Of a stretch of DNA of 64,000 bases, positions 9,379-22,130 are shown one piece after another; positions within the stretch are counted from its first letter, which is position 1, and each line of letters starts with the position of its first letter. A program made the position numbers and the translations under genes. Under the pieces are notes generated by a model. It did not search any database and was not told the DNA's origin. It saw only the letters and a program-made list of their open reading frames with translations. The stretch spans positions 992,001 through 1,056,000 of the forward strand of contig NZ_JACHWJ010000001.1 in the NCBI RefSeq assembly GCF_014191305.1, given 5' to 3'. The DNA comes from Pseudoclavibacter helvolus. Its GTDB lineage: Bacteria; Actinomycetota; Actinomycetes; Actinomycetales; Microbacteriaceae.

Positions 9379-10184
9379 GCCTTCTCCTCACTGCCGGGCT
9401 CCGCGCCCTGTTCACTCACCGATGCACTCGTCCTGGCCGGTTCCAGCCTGCCAAGCAGGCGATCGTGCTCGAGGACCTGCATGGACCGGAGCTTCTTGTC
9501 GAGGTACTGCTGGGAGTACGCCGAGACGATACCGCTCGCCCGTGCCCTTGGTGCCGCTTCGATGGCGTCGAGCGTCTCCCAGTCGCCCGAGAGAAGCGCC
9601 CGCACCGCTTCTAAGGTCTCGGCGTCCACTCTCATCACCCCAGCTGGAGTACACCGCGCACAGACGACTCCCCCGAGCTGCACGCTGAAGCGCTCGTGAG
9701 GGCCTGGTGCCCCGCACCGCGCGCAGTCGTCGAGAGCGGGCGCCCAGCCTGCCAGCGAGAGCGAGCGGAGCAGGTACGAGTCGAGGATGTCCTGAGGCAC
9801 GCGCGTGCCGAGCGTGAGCGCGCGGAGGGCCCCGATGACCAGCGTGTACTGCTTGGGCGAGGGCTCCGCCTCAGCGATCCGCTCGGCCGCTTCGACGATC
9901 ACGGACGCCGTCGAGTACCTCGAGTAATCCTCAACCAGGTCGCGCCCGTACGCTGCCAGCGTGACGGCTTGCGTGACGGTGTCGAGGCTGCGGCCGGCGT
10001 AGCACTGCACGTCGATGACCATGAAGGGCTCAAGCCTGGCACCGAACTTGGACGAGGTGCGTCGCACTCCGCGAGCCACGGCCCGCACCTTGCCACGTTC
10101 CTTGCCAAGCAGCGTCACGATACGGTCGGCTTCGCCAAGGCGTTGAGTGCGAAGGACAACCGCCTCGTCACGATAGGTGGGCAT
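9375..10184 (-). CDS. recO: DNA repair protein RecO
   Basis: Recombination mediator of the RecFOR pathway, 269 residues. The N-terminal OB-fold begins [20 protein letters not shown], followed by the family's KGxRR-like segment ([13 protein letters not shown]), a helical domain, and a zinc finger (CARCG...CARC) as in other RecO proteins. The frame extends seven codons upstream, but ATG 10184 ([10 protein letters not shown]) matches the family start. It overlaps uppS by four bases. In many relatives leuA sits directly upstream; here a TRIC-type gene on the opposite strand intervenes. Confidence 0.95.
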   Translation of the reverse strand: MPTYRDEAVVLRTQRLGEADRIVTLLGKERGKVRAVARGVRRTSSKFGARLEPFMVIDVQCYAGRSLDTVTQAVTLAAYGRDLVEDYSRYSTASVIVEAAERIAEAEPSPKQYTLVIGALRALTLGTRVPQDILDSYLLRSLSLAGWAPALDDCARCGAPGPHERFSVQLGGVVCARCTPAGVMRVDAETLEAVRALLSGDWETLDAIEAAPRARASGIVSAYSQQYLDKKLRSMQVLEHDRLLGRLEPARTSASVSEQGAEPGSEEKA

Positions 10185-10268
10185 CCACCAAGTATGGACC
10201 TCCAAGCATCCGGAGCCGTGAACGACGCGTGACCCGGCAGATCACGGCGCTGTGCGAGCATTGGGATC

Positions 10269-11081
10269 ATGGATTCGCCCGCCACGACGCTCCCCCTCTG
10301 GCTGGACCTGACCGCCATCGCGATCGGCGCGGTCACGGCGGCTATGGTCGCCGAGCAGTTCCGTGACAAGAAGCTCGACTGGCTCGGCGTCGTGATCATC
10401 GGCATCACCGTTGGGCTCGGCGGAGGCATCATCCGCGACCTGCTCCTCGGCATCCGCCCGGTCAGCATGGAGACCGAGTGGTTCCTCTTCACCGCCGGAG
10501 CTTCGGCGCTCGGCGGGATGCTCCTTCAGCGCCTGCTCCGCCGAATGGACGGCCTCGTCTCGGTGCTTGACGCCGCCGCCCTCGGATTCTTCTGCGCGGT
10601 CGGCACCCTCAAAGCCATGAACTTCGAGCTCCCCATCCTGCCGACACTCCTCGTCGGCACGGTGACGGCGGCCGGCGGCGGGGTCGTGCGCGACATGCTC
10701 CTTGGGATGCCCGTCGGGATCCTGTTCGTCGGCTCCCTGTACGCCATAGCCGCGACGGCTGGCAGCGCAGCGTTTGTGCTTGCCGACTACTTCGGGGTCT
10801 CCCAGATCATCGGCATCGTGATCTGCGTTGCGGTGACGTTCGCGGTCCGCATGGCCAGCGTGTGGTTCGGGCTCAGCCTCCCCGAGCAGATAGCCCTGAG
10901 GATGCCCCGCTTCCGACGATCCGCCCGCACGGGCAAGCAGGAGCGTGAGCAGCCCTTCACGGATCAGGAGATCCTTGAGGCGTCCGGCTTCCACGCCCTC
11001 GACACACGTCCCATCGCCGTGCTCGAAGAGAAGCGAGCGAACCTGGAACAGAAGAGGACGGGCGACCCGAGACCGGAGTGA
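10269..11081 (+). CDS. TRIC-type cation channel family (UPF0126) membrane protein
   Basis: 270-residue inner-membrane protein with two repeats of the UPF0126/TRIC fold. Each repeat has three membrane helices and the signature glycine loop: GLGGGIIRDLLLG in the first and AAGGGVVRDMLLGMPVG in the second. Prokaryotic members form trimeric monovalent-cation channels; physiological role here is unknown. A charged C-terminal tail of about 60 residues (RFRRSARTGKQERE) is cytoplasmic. Start ATG 10269 has no strong ribosome-binding site. It is alone on the plus strand between leuA and recO and converges on leuA. Confidence 0.88.
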   Translation: MDSPATTLPLWLDLTAIAIGAVTAAMVAEQFRDKKLDWLGVVIIGITVGLGGGIIRDLLLGIRPVSMETEWFLFTAGASALGGMLLQRLLRRMDGLVSVLDAAALGFFCAVGTLKAMNFELPILPTLLVGTVTAAGGGVVRDMLLGMPVGILFVGSLYAIAATAGSAAFVLADYFGVSQIIGIVICVAVTFAVRMASVWFGLSLPEQIALRMPRFRRSARTGKQEREQPFTDQEILEASGFHALDTRPIAVLEEKRANLEQKRTGDPRPE

Positions 11082-11134
11082 CCGGTCGGGCGCCCGCCCT
11101 CATCCTTCGTACGGACGGTTGACGTCGAACGTGC

Positions 11135-13034
<1,900 letters not shown>

Positions 13035-13062
13035 ACACCGAGGCGCGGGTTCACTTGCTCGG

Positions 13063-13719
13063 TCAGTTCAGCCCGTGTTCATAGGCGAAGACGACGAGCT
13101 GCACGCGGTCTCGCAAGCCGAGTTTCGCGAGCACGCGGGAGATGTGGGTCTTCACCGTCGCCTCGCTCAGAAACTCCTGACGGGCGATCTCGCCGTTCGA
13201 CAGACCACGCGAAGCGAGTGCGAACATCTCCCGCTCGCGTTCCGTGAGGGTCGTGAATCGCTCCGGGACGGCCCGCGTTGCAGGCACAGCGGCCGAGTAC
13301 CTCCTGATGAGGTCCGCCGTGGCCTGGGCGGCGAAGACCTCGGCGCCGGTGGCTACCGTGCGCACTGCCGCCAAGAGGAACTCTGGGTCGGCATCCTTCA
13401 GCAGGAAACCACTGGCCCCCGCACCGACGGCCTTCGCAACAGCCTCGTCAAGATCGAAGGTCGTCAGCACCAGGATTCGCGTAGCGGAGCCGCTCGCGAC
13501 GATCTGCTTCGTGGACTCCAGGCCGTCTTGGCCAGGCATGCGCACATCCATGAGCATCACGTCCGGCTTCAACGCCTTCGCGAGTGAGACCGCGGCGACA
13601 CCGTCGCTGGCTTCCCCGATGAAGCGCATGTCATCCTGGCTGTCGATGAGCATCCGGATTCCGCTGCGGAACAGCGGCTGGTCGTCGACGAGCGCGACGG
13701 TGATCTGACTGCTGGTCAC
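13063..13719 (-). CDS. LuxR/NarL-family response regulator
   Basis: 218-residue two-component output protein. The receiver domain has the acidic pair Asp12-Asp13, phosphoacceptor Asp58 in VMLMDVRMPG, Thr in LVLTTFD and Lys108 in GFLLKD. A linker leads to a C-terminal LuxR-type helix-turn-helix (LTEREREMFALASRGLSNGEIA...TVKTHISRVLAKLGLRDR). It is the cognate partner of the histidine kinase immediately upstream: the start overlaps the kinase stop by four bases. The regulon is unknown; the next gene downstream is leuA with its own leader. Confidence 0.95.
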   Translation of the reverse strand: MTSSQITVALVDDQPLFRSGIRMLIDSQDDMRFIGEASDGVAAVSLAKALKPDVMLMDVRMPGQDGLESTKQIVASGSATRILVLTTFDLDEAVAKAVGAGASGFLLKDADPEFLLAAVRTVATGAEVFAAQATADLIRRYSAAVPATRAVPERFTTLTEREREMFALASRGLSNGEIARQEFLSEATVKTHISRVLAKLGLRDRVQLVVFAYEHGLN

Positions 13720-15101
13720 AGTGCTTGCCTCTCGGTTGTCGTGCGAGCGGGTTCGCCCGTGTGCTCTTCAGTGGTGGTCGGCTGCGCTGAGGCGAGCGGC
13801 AGCCACGCATGGACGCGGAACTGCCCACCGAGTCTCTCAGCCTGCACGTTACCCCCAGCTATCCCGATGCGCTCCGCCATTCCGATCAGGCCGTGTCCGC
13901 TCTCGCCGCGTGCCCGGGGCGGATCGGCGACGGCGTTCACGATCGTGACCTCGAACACCTGCCCCCAGTTCAGCCGAACGACAACCTGCTGCGTCGCGTC
14001 ACCGTGTTTGAGGACGTTCGTGAGGGATTCCTGCACCAACCGGAACACTGCACCCTGGGCCTGCGTCGTCAGCGCTCGAGGCTCGCCTTTCGTCTCGAGC
14101 TGCAGATCGAGCCCGGCAGCGCGCATCCGCGAGTACAGGGCAGGCAGCTCCTCGAGGCCCGGCTCCGGCCCGGCCTCCTGGCTGTGGCGCAGCTGCCCCA
14201 GGAGTCCTCGCACGTCGACAAGCGCGCTCCGAGCCGTCGACGAGATCGTCACGAGTGCGGCCTCCGCTGTCTCCGGGCTGCTCTTCATGGCGTACCTGGC
14301 ACCGTCAGCCTGGGCGACGACGACGGCAAGCGAATGCGCGACCACGTCGTGCATGTCGCGAGCGATCTGAGTTCGCTCCTGCTCCGCCGTCAACTGCTCC
14401 TTCGCGCGGAAGCGCTCGAGCTCGACGATCGCCGCCCGGTTCTTGACCTCCTGCGCGCGCAGATGCATGCGGCGCAGCAGGCCGGCCAACCAGGCCACGA
14501 CACCCGCGCCCACGAACAGGAGCCAGATGAGTGCCGCCACAACGAAGAACTCGTCCCGGCTTCCCTCGACGTTCGAGGCGATCGCGTCCCAGCTGAAGCT
14601 GCTCGGGTTCCAGTGCGGGATGAGGGCGACGGTGACCGTCGGCGCAACAATGCCGTACAGCCCCGAGGTGACAAGCAGGGCCCGGTTTCCATAGGCGACC
14701 GCCGCGTAGATGCTGAGATAGATCGCCACATCCTGCGGATGCGGCCCGAAGGCGAAGATCGACTTCAGCAGGGCCGCGAGGACGACGATGAGGAAGCTCG
14801 GCCACGGCGCGTAGCGACGGATGATGATGGCGACCGTGAAGAGCACCCATGAGGGCAGGAGCAGCCAGGTCAGCGTCGTCGCATCGTCAGCGTTGTAGTC
14901 GAGCGGCAGCCCGAACGTTATCGCGAAGAGCAGGCCGAGGATGATGTCTGTCACCCACTGGAGCCACGTCAGCCGATAGGTGTGGTTTCGCCGGAGGCTG
15001 GCGACGCCCACGAGGAACGTTCCCCGAGGCCCCCGTGCACCCCCGGGGAGGTGAGTCTGGCCCAGCTCAGAAGCCGAGACGTCCGAGCTGCTTCGGGTCA
15101 C
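13716..15101 (-). CDS. Sensor histidine kinase (HPK7/NarX-DesK type)
   Basis: 461-residue membrane kinase. About five or six hydrophobic segments between residues 45 and 210 form the sensor, followed by a HisKA_3 dimerisation domain with the acceptor His251 in ARDMHDVVAHS, and an HATPase_c domain ending GHGLIGMAERIGIAGG. Start GTG 15101 lies 35 bases inside era, but AAGGAG stands seven bases before it, so translational coupling to era is likely; GTG 15011 is the main alternative. The short sensor loops suggest that the stimulus is sensed in or at the membrane. The ligand is not predictable. Confidence 0.93.
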   Translation of the reverse strand: MTRSSSDVSASELGQTHLPGGARGPRGTFLVGVASLRRNHTYRLTWLQWVTDIILGLLFAITFGLPLDYNADDATTLTWLLLPSWVLFTVAIIIRRYAPWPSFLIVVLAALLKSIFAFGPHPQDVAIYLSIYAAVAYGNRALLVTSGLYGIVAPTVTVALIPHWNPSSFSWDAIASNVEGSRDEFFVVAALIWLLFVGAGVVAWLAGLLRRMHLRAQEVKNRAAIVELERFRAKEQLTAEQERTQIARDMHDVVAHSLAVVVAQADGARYAMKSSPETAEAALVTISSTARSALVDVRGLLGQLRHSQEAGPEPGLEELPALYSRMRAAGLDLQLETKGEPRALTTQAQGAVFRLVQESLTNVLKHGDATQQVVVRLNWGQVFEVTIVNAVADPPRARGESGHGLIGMAERIGIAGGNVQAERLGGQFRVHAWLPLASAQPTTTEEHTGEPARTTTERQAL

Positions 15102-15957
15102 GCTGCCACTCCTTCGCCACCTTCACGCGGATCGAGACGATGACTCGTCCCTCCGTGATCTGCGAGATCTCTCGCTGCGCCCGCTCGCGGATGCGCTTCA
15201 GCCGCTCTCCGCCTCGGCCGATGATGATGCCCTTCTGGCTGTCCCGTTCGACGACGATGTTGACGTAGAGCTCGCGTGTCACGCCGTCGTCGCGTGTCAC
15301 GACCTCCTCGACGGTGACGGCAATCGAGTGCGGGAGCTCGTCGTGGACGCCCTCGAGCGCAGCCTCGCGGACAAGCTCTGCCGCGCGCTGCTCGAACGAT
15401 TCCTCGGTCTTCATATCGCTCGGGTAGAGCTGCTCTGACTCGGGGAGGAGCCCGAGGATGATCCCTGTCAGCGTGTCGAGCTGAATGTCCTCAGCGGCGG
15501 AGACGGGGATGATGTCGTCCCACTCGCGGAGCCCCTGCACGTCGACGAGGCGCGATGCGAGCACGTCGCGGCTCACGGTCTCCGCCTTCGTCACGATGGC
15601 GATCTTGCGGGCCTTGGGCGCCTCCTCGAGCTGCTCATTGATGAAGCGGTCTCCAGGGCCGACCGGCTCGTTCGCAGGCACGCAGAACCCGATGACGTCG
15701 ACCTCGGCCAGCGTCGCGTGCACAACGTCGTTGAGGCGCTCGCCGAGCAGCGTACGGGGACGGTGCATTCCAGGTGTGTCGACGATGATGATCTGCCCGT
15801 CTTCGCGGTGCACGATGCCTCGCACCGCACGACGGGTCGTCTGTGGCTTGTCTGAGATGATCGCGATCTTCTCGCCGACAAGCGCGTTTGTCAGGGTCGA
15901 CTTGCCCACGTTGGGGCGACCAACGAAGGTCACGAATCCTGCTCGGTAGTTCGTCAT
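15067..15957 (-). CDS. era: GTPase Era
   Basis: Ribosome-assembly GTPase, 296 residues, binding the 3' end of 16S rRNA. G1 GRPNVGKSTL, G2 region PQTTRRAVRG, G3 DTPGMHRP and the later TKAE-type G4 are visible, then a C-terminal KH domain with the hydrophobic GIIIGRGGERLKRI loop. The ATG overlaps the CNNM gene stop by four bases. The last 35 bases also carry the ribosome-binding site and start of the histidine kinase. Confidence 0.97.
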   Translation of the reverse strand: MTNYRAGFVTFVGRPNVGKSTLTNALVGEKIAIISDKPQTTRRAVRGIVHREDGQIIIVDTPGMHRPRTLLGERLNDVVHATLAEVDVIGFCVPANEPVGPGDRFINEQLEEAPKARKIAIVTKAETVSRDVLASRLVDVQGLREWDDIIPVSAAEDIQLDTLTGIILGLLPESEQLYPSDMKTEESFEQRAAELVREAALEGVHDELPHSIAVTVEEVVTRDDGVTRELYVNIVVERDSQKGIIIGRGGERLKRIRERAQREISQITEGRVIVSIRVKVAKEWQRDPKQLGRLGF

Positions 15958-17228
15958 GCTTCGATTCCTGACTCTTGAAGTGGTTCCAGGCGACGCGCCA
16001 GGACGGTGAGGATGCGCTTGCGAGGGCCGACTCTCTCTGCGACGAGCTCGATGCCGTCAACAACCGCCCTGTCCCCGCGCTCGGGGATCTTGGACAGTGA
16101 TTTCGCGAGCAGGCCGCCCACGGAATCGACGTCGTCGAACTCGAGCTCGATGTCGAACAGATCGCCGAGTTCGCCGGTCGCGAGGCGAGACGACACCCGG
16201 TACCTTCCGTCGAGCAGCTTTCGCGGCTCGTCGTTCGGTCGATCGTACTCGTCGCTGATCTCGCCGACGAGCTCCTCGATGAGGTCCTCGAGGGTTACGA
16301 GGCCCGCGATACCGCCGTACTCGTCGACAACCATAGCTAGGTGGGTTGCTGACGCCTGCATGCGTCGTAGCAGCAGGTCGGCTCTGAGCGACTCCGGCAC
16401 GAAGTCAGCTGGCCGCGCCAGCTCGACGGCTGGCTTGGGCTCCTGCGCGTCGTGCAGCGAGTGGCGGACGAGGTCCTTGAGGTAGAGCACCCCGAGGATG
16501 TCGTCGCTGTCGCGGCCGATGACGGGAGCTCGCGAGATCCCGGTCTCGAGGAACTGCTCGAGCGCATCCCGAACGCCCTCGTCGCCGTCGACCGTGACCA
16601 TATCCGTCCTGGCGACCATGACCTCACGCACGAGCCTGTCGGAGAACTCGAATACGGAGTGGATGAGCTCGCGATCCCCGTGCTCGAGAACCTTGAGCTC
16701 GGCGGCCTCGTCGACCATGTTGAGCAGCTCCTCCTCGCTCGAGACGGAGCCGAGGCGCTGCGGGCGGCCTGGCGTCACGCGGTCACCGAGCACGACCAGC
16801 AGGTCCGCGACCGGACCGATGACAAGCCTGACGGCACGAGCGATGGGCGCCGCGAAGCTCATGACCTGCTGAGGGTGCGCGCGTGCGACGCTTCGGGGGC
16901 TCGTGCCGGCGATGATGAACGAGACCAGGATCATGATGGCCACGGACACCAGGAACGCCTGCCACTTGACGTCGAACAGATCGGTCAGAATGAGCGTGAC
17001 AAGGACCGCCGACATGCTCTCGAAGAGCACACGCGCGAAGGTCAGGGCGTTGCTGTGCGCGCCGGGGTCGGCGGCGATCGCCTCTATCGAGCGCCGCGCG
17101 CGACTCTCGGCCGCGATCTGCTCGAGCTCTGGGCGGGAAAGACGCGCGATGACCGCTTCTGTCGCGGCGAGCAACCCGCTCATCGCCACCATCAAGACGA
17201 TGGCGGCGACAAGCAGAGCTGCCGTCAT
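15954..17228 (-). CDS. CNNM/CorC-type hemolysin-family transporter protein
   Basis: 424 residues: an N-terminal DUF21 (CNNM) membrane domain with about four helices, a pair of CBS domains ([19 protein letters not shown]... and ...[30 protein letters not shown]) and a C-terminal CorC_HlyC domain ([17 protein letters not shown]). Family members are linked to Mg2+/Co2+ efflux or sodium-magnesium exchange; the hemolysin name is historical. It occupies the same ybeY-CNNM-era position as in Mycobacterium and overlaps both neighbours by four bases. Confidence 0.93.
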   Translation of the reverse strand: MTAALLVAAIVLMVAMSGLLAATEAVIARLSRPELEQIAAESRARRSIEAIAADPGAHSNALTFARVLFESMSAVLVTLILTDLFDVKWQAFLVSVAIMILVSFIIAGTSPRSVARAHPQQVMSFAAPIARAVRLVIGPVADLLVVLGDRVTPGRPQRLGSVSSEEELLNMVDEAAELKVLEHGDRELIHSVFEFSDRLVREVMVARTDMVTVDGDEGVRDALEQFLETGISRAPVIGRDSDDILGVLYLKDLVRHSLHDAQEPKPAVELARPADFVPESLRADLLLRRMQASATHLAMVVDEYGGIAGLVTLEDLIEELVGEISDEYDRPNDEPRKLLDGRYRVSSRLATGELGDLFDIELEFDDVDSVGGLLAKSLSKIPERGDRAVVDGIELVAERVGPRKRILTVLARRLEPLQESGIEA

Positions 17229-17692
17229 CTGGCGCGCTTCCTCTCCTGAAGGTGGAAGCCGACGAGGATGTCGCGCTGGAGTCCGAACATCTGCTTCTCC
17301 TCTTCTGGCTCAGCGTGGTCGAAGCCGAGGAGGTGCAGGACGCCGTGCGTTGTGAGCAGCAGCAGCTCGTCCATCATGGAGTGGCCAGCGGCCTTCGCCT
17401 GGTCGGTTGCCACCTGCGGGCAGAGCACGATATCGCCGAGCAATCCGGGAGGCGTCTGCCTGTCGACATTGCCCGGCCTGAGCTCGTCCATCGGGAAGCT
17501 CAGCACGTCGGTCGGTCCCGGCTCCCCCATCCACTGCACGTGCAGCTCCTCCATGGGGCCCACCTCGACGAGCACGATCGCGAGCTCCGACTCGGCGTGC
17601 ACGTGCAACTGGTCGAGCGCGTACGCCGCTACGCGCTGCAGGGCTCCCTCGTCGACCTCGTAGCTCGCCTCGTTGTTGACCTCGATGCTCAT
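17225..17692 (-). CDS. ybeY: Endoribonuclease YbeY
   Basis: 155-residue metal-dependent RNase involved in 16S rRNA 3'-end maturation and ribosome quality control. The zinc signature H-x3-H-x5-H is intact in [12 protein letters not shown], preceded by the conserved [10 protein letters not shown] and GDIVLCP motifs. Overlaps phoH upstream and the CNNM gene downstream by four bases each, so it is part of the tightly coupled hrcA-to-era operon. Confidence 0.96.
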   Translation of the reverse strand: MSIEVNNEASYEVDEGALQRVAAYALDQLHVHAESELAIVLVEVGPMEELHVQWMGEPGPTDVLSFPMDELRPGNVDRQTPPGLLGDIVLCPQVATDQAKAAGHSMMDELLLLTTHGVLHLLGFDHAEPEEEKQMFGLQRDILVGFHLQERKRAR

Positions 17693-18738
17693 CGGCTTGC
17701 GTTCCTGTCCTGGCGACGGTGATCGTCCGCCTGCTTCTTCTGGTCGTACTCGGTGTAGGCGTCGACAATGCGCGCCACCAGTGTGTGCCTGACGACGTCG
17801 TCGCTCGTCAGGTGAGAGAAATGCACCTCGTCGATGCCGCCGAGCACGTGCGTGACGAGCTTCAGCCCAGAGGCGCCCATGGGCAGGTCGAGCTGCGTGA
17901 TGTCACCCGTCACGACCATCTTCGAGCCGAAGCCGAGCCTCGTGAGGAACATCTTCATCTGCTCTGGGGTCGTGTTCTGCGCTTCGTCGAGTACAACAAA
18001 CGCATCGTTGAGCGTGCGCCCGCGCATGTACGCAAGCGGCGCGACCTCGATCGTGCCACTCGCCATGAGCTTGACGACCACCTCGGGGTCGAGCATCTCG
18101 TTGAGCGCGTCGAACAGTGGCCGCAGGTACGGGTCAATCTTGTCGTTGAGCGTTCCCGGCAGGTAGCCGAGCCGCTCGCCTGCCTCGACGGCGGGGCGCG
18201 TCAGGATGATCCGCGTGACTTCCCTGCGCTGCAAGGCCTGCACTGCCTTCGCCATCGCGAGGTAGGTCTTACCGGTGCCGGCAGGACCGATGCCGAAGAC
18301 AATGGTGTTGTCGTCGATCGCATCCACGTACTGCTTCTGGCCGAGCGTCTTCGGGCGGATGATCTTCCCGCGGGACTGCACGATCGCCTGGCCGAGCACG
18401 TCGGTCGGGGTCTCCTCACCGCGGTCGATGAGGCGCTGCGAGCGCTCGACCTGAGCCGGTTCGAGGTCGACGCCGCTTCTGGCCATCGCCGTGATCTCGC
18501 GGAGCAGCGCCTCTGCAGCCGCGACGTCGCTCCGCTGCCCGCTGAACGTGATCTCGTTGCCTCGGGCCAGTACCCGGACGCGCGGGTGCTCTCGCTCCAC
18601 TGACTTGAGCAGGCGGTCGCCGGGGCCGAGAAGACGCACCATGGCGACGCCCTCGACCGTCGTGGTCTGCTCTACGAAGTCGCCATCGGCCCCTGCGTGC
18701 TCGGGGGCGCCTGGCGCTGAACTGTCTTGACTAGGCAA
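17689..18738 (-). CDS. phoH: PhoH-family ATPase (PhoL)
   Basis: PhoH/PhoL P-loop protein, about 349 residues, likely an RNA helicase-type partner of YbeY. N-terminal KH-like region, then Walker [13 protein letters not shown], Walker [19 protein letters not shown] and the [11 protein letters not shown] motif. The frame is open far upstream across hinT, but that part is a shadow of hinT. I place the start at TTG 18738: GGAAGG lies five bases upstream and the length matches relatives; it overlaps the hinT stop. ATG 18642 is an alternative. Confidence 0.93.
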   Translation of the reverse strand: MPSQDSSAPGAPEHAGADGDFVEQTTTVEGVAMVRLLGPGDRLLKSVEREHPRVRVLARGNEITFSGQRSDVAAAEALLREITAMARSGVDLEPAQVERSQRLIDRGEETPTDVLGQAIVQSRGKIIRPKTLGQKQYVDAIDDNTIVFGIGPAGTGKTYLAMAKAVQALQRREVTRIILTRPAVEAGERLGYLPGTLNDKIDPYLRPLFDALNEMLDPEVVVKLMASGTIEVAPLAYMRGRTLNDAFVVLDEAQNTTPEQMKMFLTRLGFGSKMVVTGDITQLDLPMGASGLKLVTHVLGGIDEVHFSHLTSDDVVRHTLVARIVDAYTEYDQKKQADDHRRQDRNASR

Positions 18739-19081
18739 GGGATCCTTCCGAGAGTCCTCCGCCGAGGACGTGGGCGTGTACGTGGAAGACGGTCTGGCCC
18801 GCAGCCGCTCCCGAGTTGAATATGAGACGGAACTCGCTGTCCGTGTGCTGGTCGGCGAGGCCCTGCGCGACGGCGATGACCTCGGCAAGAAGCTCGGGGT
18901 CCCCGGCAGCCAGCTGCGCGACGTTCGCGTAGGCCTCGGTCTTGGGCACCACGAGGAGATGCACCGGTGCCTTCGGGCTGATGTCCTTGAACGCGATGAC
19001 CCGGTCGGACTCGAACACGATGTCAGCTGGGATCTCGCGGTTGATGATGCGCGTGAAGATGGACGGCTCTGAACTCGACAT
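18731..19081 (-). CDS. hinT: HIT-family purine nucleoside phosphoramidase-like protein
   Basis: 116-residue histidine-triad hydrolase acting on nucleoside monophosphate derivatives. The triad is visible as FHVHAHVLGG near the C-terminus, with the N-terminal SIFTRIINREIPADIVFE and the VHLLVVPKTE strand typical of Hint proteins. Lies nine bases downstream of rsmE and overlaps the phoH start by eight bases. Confidence 0.95.
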   Translation of the reverse strand: MSSSEPSIFTRIINREIPADIVFESDRVIAFKDISPKAPVHLLVVPKTEAYANVAQLAAGDPELLAEVIAVAQGLADQHTDSEFRLIFNSGAAAGQTVFHVHAHVLGGGLSEGSLA

Positions 19082-19090
19082 GCACCCAGC

Positions 19091-19861
19091 CTACGACTCG
19101 GTGCCGTCGCGGAACCGCGAGTCCCACGAGCCGCTGAGCGCGAGGATCGCGGCGATTGCCGCTGGTGCGGCACTCGAAGTCCGGAGGACAGAAGCGCCGA
19201 GATGCACGCGCCTCGCGCCTGCGGCCTCGAACTGTTCGAACTCGCTGTCGTCGATCCCGCCCTCCGGACCGACGACAAGCGTGATCCTGCCAGCGTTTCG
19301 CACCAGACCAGCGTCAAGCGCGTGCCTCAGGGACGTGTCGCCAAGCGGGTCGAGCACCAGCATCTGGCCGTCCGCGGCGAGCTGTGCGACCTGAGCGGTC
19401 GAGTGCAGCGGAGCCACCTCAGGGACCCACGCTGACAGGCTCTGCTTGCTCGCTTCCCTGGCCACTGACGCCCAGCGCTCCCGACCCCTGTCGGCCTTCT
19501 GGTCCCAACGGCTCACGCTCCGCTTCGCCTGCCACGGCACGAAAGCTGCGGCGCCGAGCTCGGTCGCGACTTGCACGGCGAGGTCGTCCCGCCCGCCCTT
19601 GGCAAGAGCCTGGACGACGGTGACCCTGGGTTCCGGCTCCGCCAGACGCCTGGCATCGTGGACGTTCAGGACGGCACGATCGCGCTCGAGGACAACAAGC
19701 TCACCGTCGACGACGAACCCTCGCCCGTTGCCGAGCTGCACCCGCTCGCCGACCCGTATACGGGCGACGCCCATGTGCTTGGCTTCCCCGCCGTGAATCT
19801 CAGCGACGTCGCCAGCGCGAAGCCCCTCATCGAGGTCCTCAGCGAGGTAGAGCCACGCCAC
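19091..19861 (-). CDS. rsmE: 16S rRNA m3U1498 methyltransferase RsmE
   Basis: SPOUT-class (trefoil knot) methyltransferase, 256 residues. N-terminal PUA-like domain (AKHMGVARIRVGERV), then the knot with ITLVVGPEGGIDDSEFE and VHLGASVLRTSSAAPAA, both diagnostic. The open frame begins 17 codons earlier inside dnaJ, but GTG 19861 (VAWLYLAEDL) fits the family N-terminus and lies one base after the dnaJ stop. Confidence 0.95.
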   Translation of the reverse strand: MAWLYLAEDLDEGLRAGDVAEIHGGEAKHMGVARIRVGERVQLGNGRGFVVDGELVVLERDRAVLNVHDARRLAEPEPRVTVVQALAKGGRDDLAVQVATELGAAAFVPWQAKRSVSRWDQKADRGRERWASVAREASKQSLSAWVPEVAPLHSTAQVAQLAADGQMLVLDPLGDTSLRHALDAGLVRNAGRITLVVGPEGGIDDSEFEQFEAAGARRVHLGASVLRTSSAAPAAIAAILALSGSWDSRFRDGTES

Positions 19862-19862
19862 G

Positions 19863-20948
<1,086 letters not shown>

Positions 20949-21037
20949 GAGTGGCGACTCCTTCTTTGCATCTGTGTAATGTCGCGCCTGTAGTCCCAGG
21001 CGCTGGGTGCAACCGCCGGCTAGCCGGACGGTGTCGG

Positions 21038-22069
21038 TCAGTCGTCCAGGTGTCTGTCGTCGAGGACGCGCGACAGGTAACTCGCAACGACCCGGACGGC
21101 CTGGATATTCCTCGGATAGTCCATTCTCGTCGGTCCGACGACGCCGAGGCGCGCATCGCTACCTGAGCTTCTGTAGCCGCTCGTGAGGATCGCGGTCTCT
21201 CCGAGCCCGAGGTCGACGTTTTCCTGGCCGATGCTCACCGAGTACGCCTCCGTGCTCGAGTGGAGTTCGTCGAGCAGTCGAAGCAGCACAACCTGCTCCT
21301 CGATTGCTTCCAGCACGGGGAGAATGCTCGAGGGGAAGTCACGTTCCGTTCGGGCGAGGTTCGCGGTGCCCGCCATGACGAGCCGCTCCTGTCGGTGCGC
21401 GAGGACAAGCTCGAGCAGGTTCGCCACGACCGGGGCGAAGAGTTCCGCATCCTGCTCCCCCATGATGCCGCTCACGTCCCTCAGCTCGACCGATGCCTGC
21501 GCGACGGTCTTGCCGACGAGGCGCCCCGCCAGCCGGTCGCGAAGCACCTGCAGCTGCTCGAAGCTCACCTCTGCGCGAAGGTGGCCGATTCGCTGTTCGA
21601 CGCGGCCGGAATCGGTGATGAGTACTGTGAGGACACGCATGCTGGAGAGCAGCACGAACTCGACGTGCTGGATCGAGGCGTTGGCGAGCGACGGGTACTG
21701 CGCAATCGCCACTGAGTTCGTGAGCTGAGCGAGCAGGCGGACGGACCGCCCGAGCACCTCGTCGACGTCCTCGCTGCCTTCGATGAACGTCTCGATGGCG
21801 CGCCGCTGCGCTCCCGAGAGTGGCCTGAACTCGGCGAGCCGGTCGACGAAGAGCCGGTAGCCCTTGTCCGTCGGGATGCGCCCGGACGACGTGTGCGGGG
21901 CGATGATGAGCTCGGCATCCTCGAGCTGCGCCATGTCGTTGCGGATGGTCGCGGCCGAGACGCCGAAGTCATGACGGTCGGCGATCGACTTCGAGCCGAC
22001 CGGCTCACGACTCGTGACGTAGTCGGTGACTATGACTCGGAGCACCTGCATGCTTCTGTCCGAAACCAC
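21038..22069 (-). CDS. hrcA: Heat-inducible transcription repressor HrcA
   Basis: 343-residue repressor of class I heat-shock genes that binds CIRCE operators. N-terminal winged helix-turn-helix (REPVGSKSIADRHDFGVSAATIRNDM, given here only as landmarks REPVGSK and ATIRNDM), the conserved SSGRIPTDKGYR motif, and a C-terminal GAF-like dimerisation domain (VGPTRMDYP). GTG 22069 has GGAGG upstream. A CIRCE-like site lies 35 bases before the start, so autoregulation of hrcA-dnaJ and possibly the whole operon is likely. Confidence 0.96.
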   Translation of the reverse strand: MVSDRSMQVLRVIVTDYVTSREPVGSKSIADRHDFGVSAATIRNDMAQLEDAELIIAPHTSSGRIPTDKGYRLFVDRLAEFRPLSGAQRRAIETFIEGSEDVDEVLGRSVRLLAQLTNSVAIAQYPSLANASIQHVEFVLLSSMRVLTVLITDSGRVEQRIGHLRAEVSFEQLQVLRDRLAGRLVGKTVAQASVELRDVSGIMGEQDAELFAPVVANLLELVLAHRQERLVMAGTANLARTERDFPSSILPVLEAIEEQVVLLRLLDELHSSTEAYSVSIGQENVDLGLGETAILTSGYRSSGSDARLGVVGPTRMDYPRNIQAVRVVASYLSRVLDDRHLDD

Positions 22070-22103
22070 GGTGCTCCTCCCCTGCCGACCTCCGAGAGCC
22101 CTG

Positions 22104-22130
22104 TTGGCACTCCGAACCTGAGACTGCCAA
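22104..22130 (-). promoter_or_regulatory. CIRCE-like HrcA operator with overlapping promoter
   Basis: Inverted repeat TTGGCACTC - 9 bases - GACTGCCAA on the plus strand, matching the CIRCE consensus (TTAGCACTC-N9-GAGTGCTAA) in 15 of 18 arm positions. A TAGGAT box (22135-22130, minus strand) directly abuts it, so transcription of hrcA would begin inside the operator, the usual arrangement for CIRCE. Confidence 0.75.

Noticed and set aside
18739-19317. N-terminal extension of the PhoH open frame
   Set aside because: This part overlaps hinT in another frame and has only Ser/Arg-rich nonsense; the PhoH family begins near 18738.
21016-21027. 12-base palindrome between hrcA and dnaJ as an operator
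   Set aside because: It does not resemble CIRCE and may be just a short hairpin; no further support.
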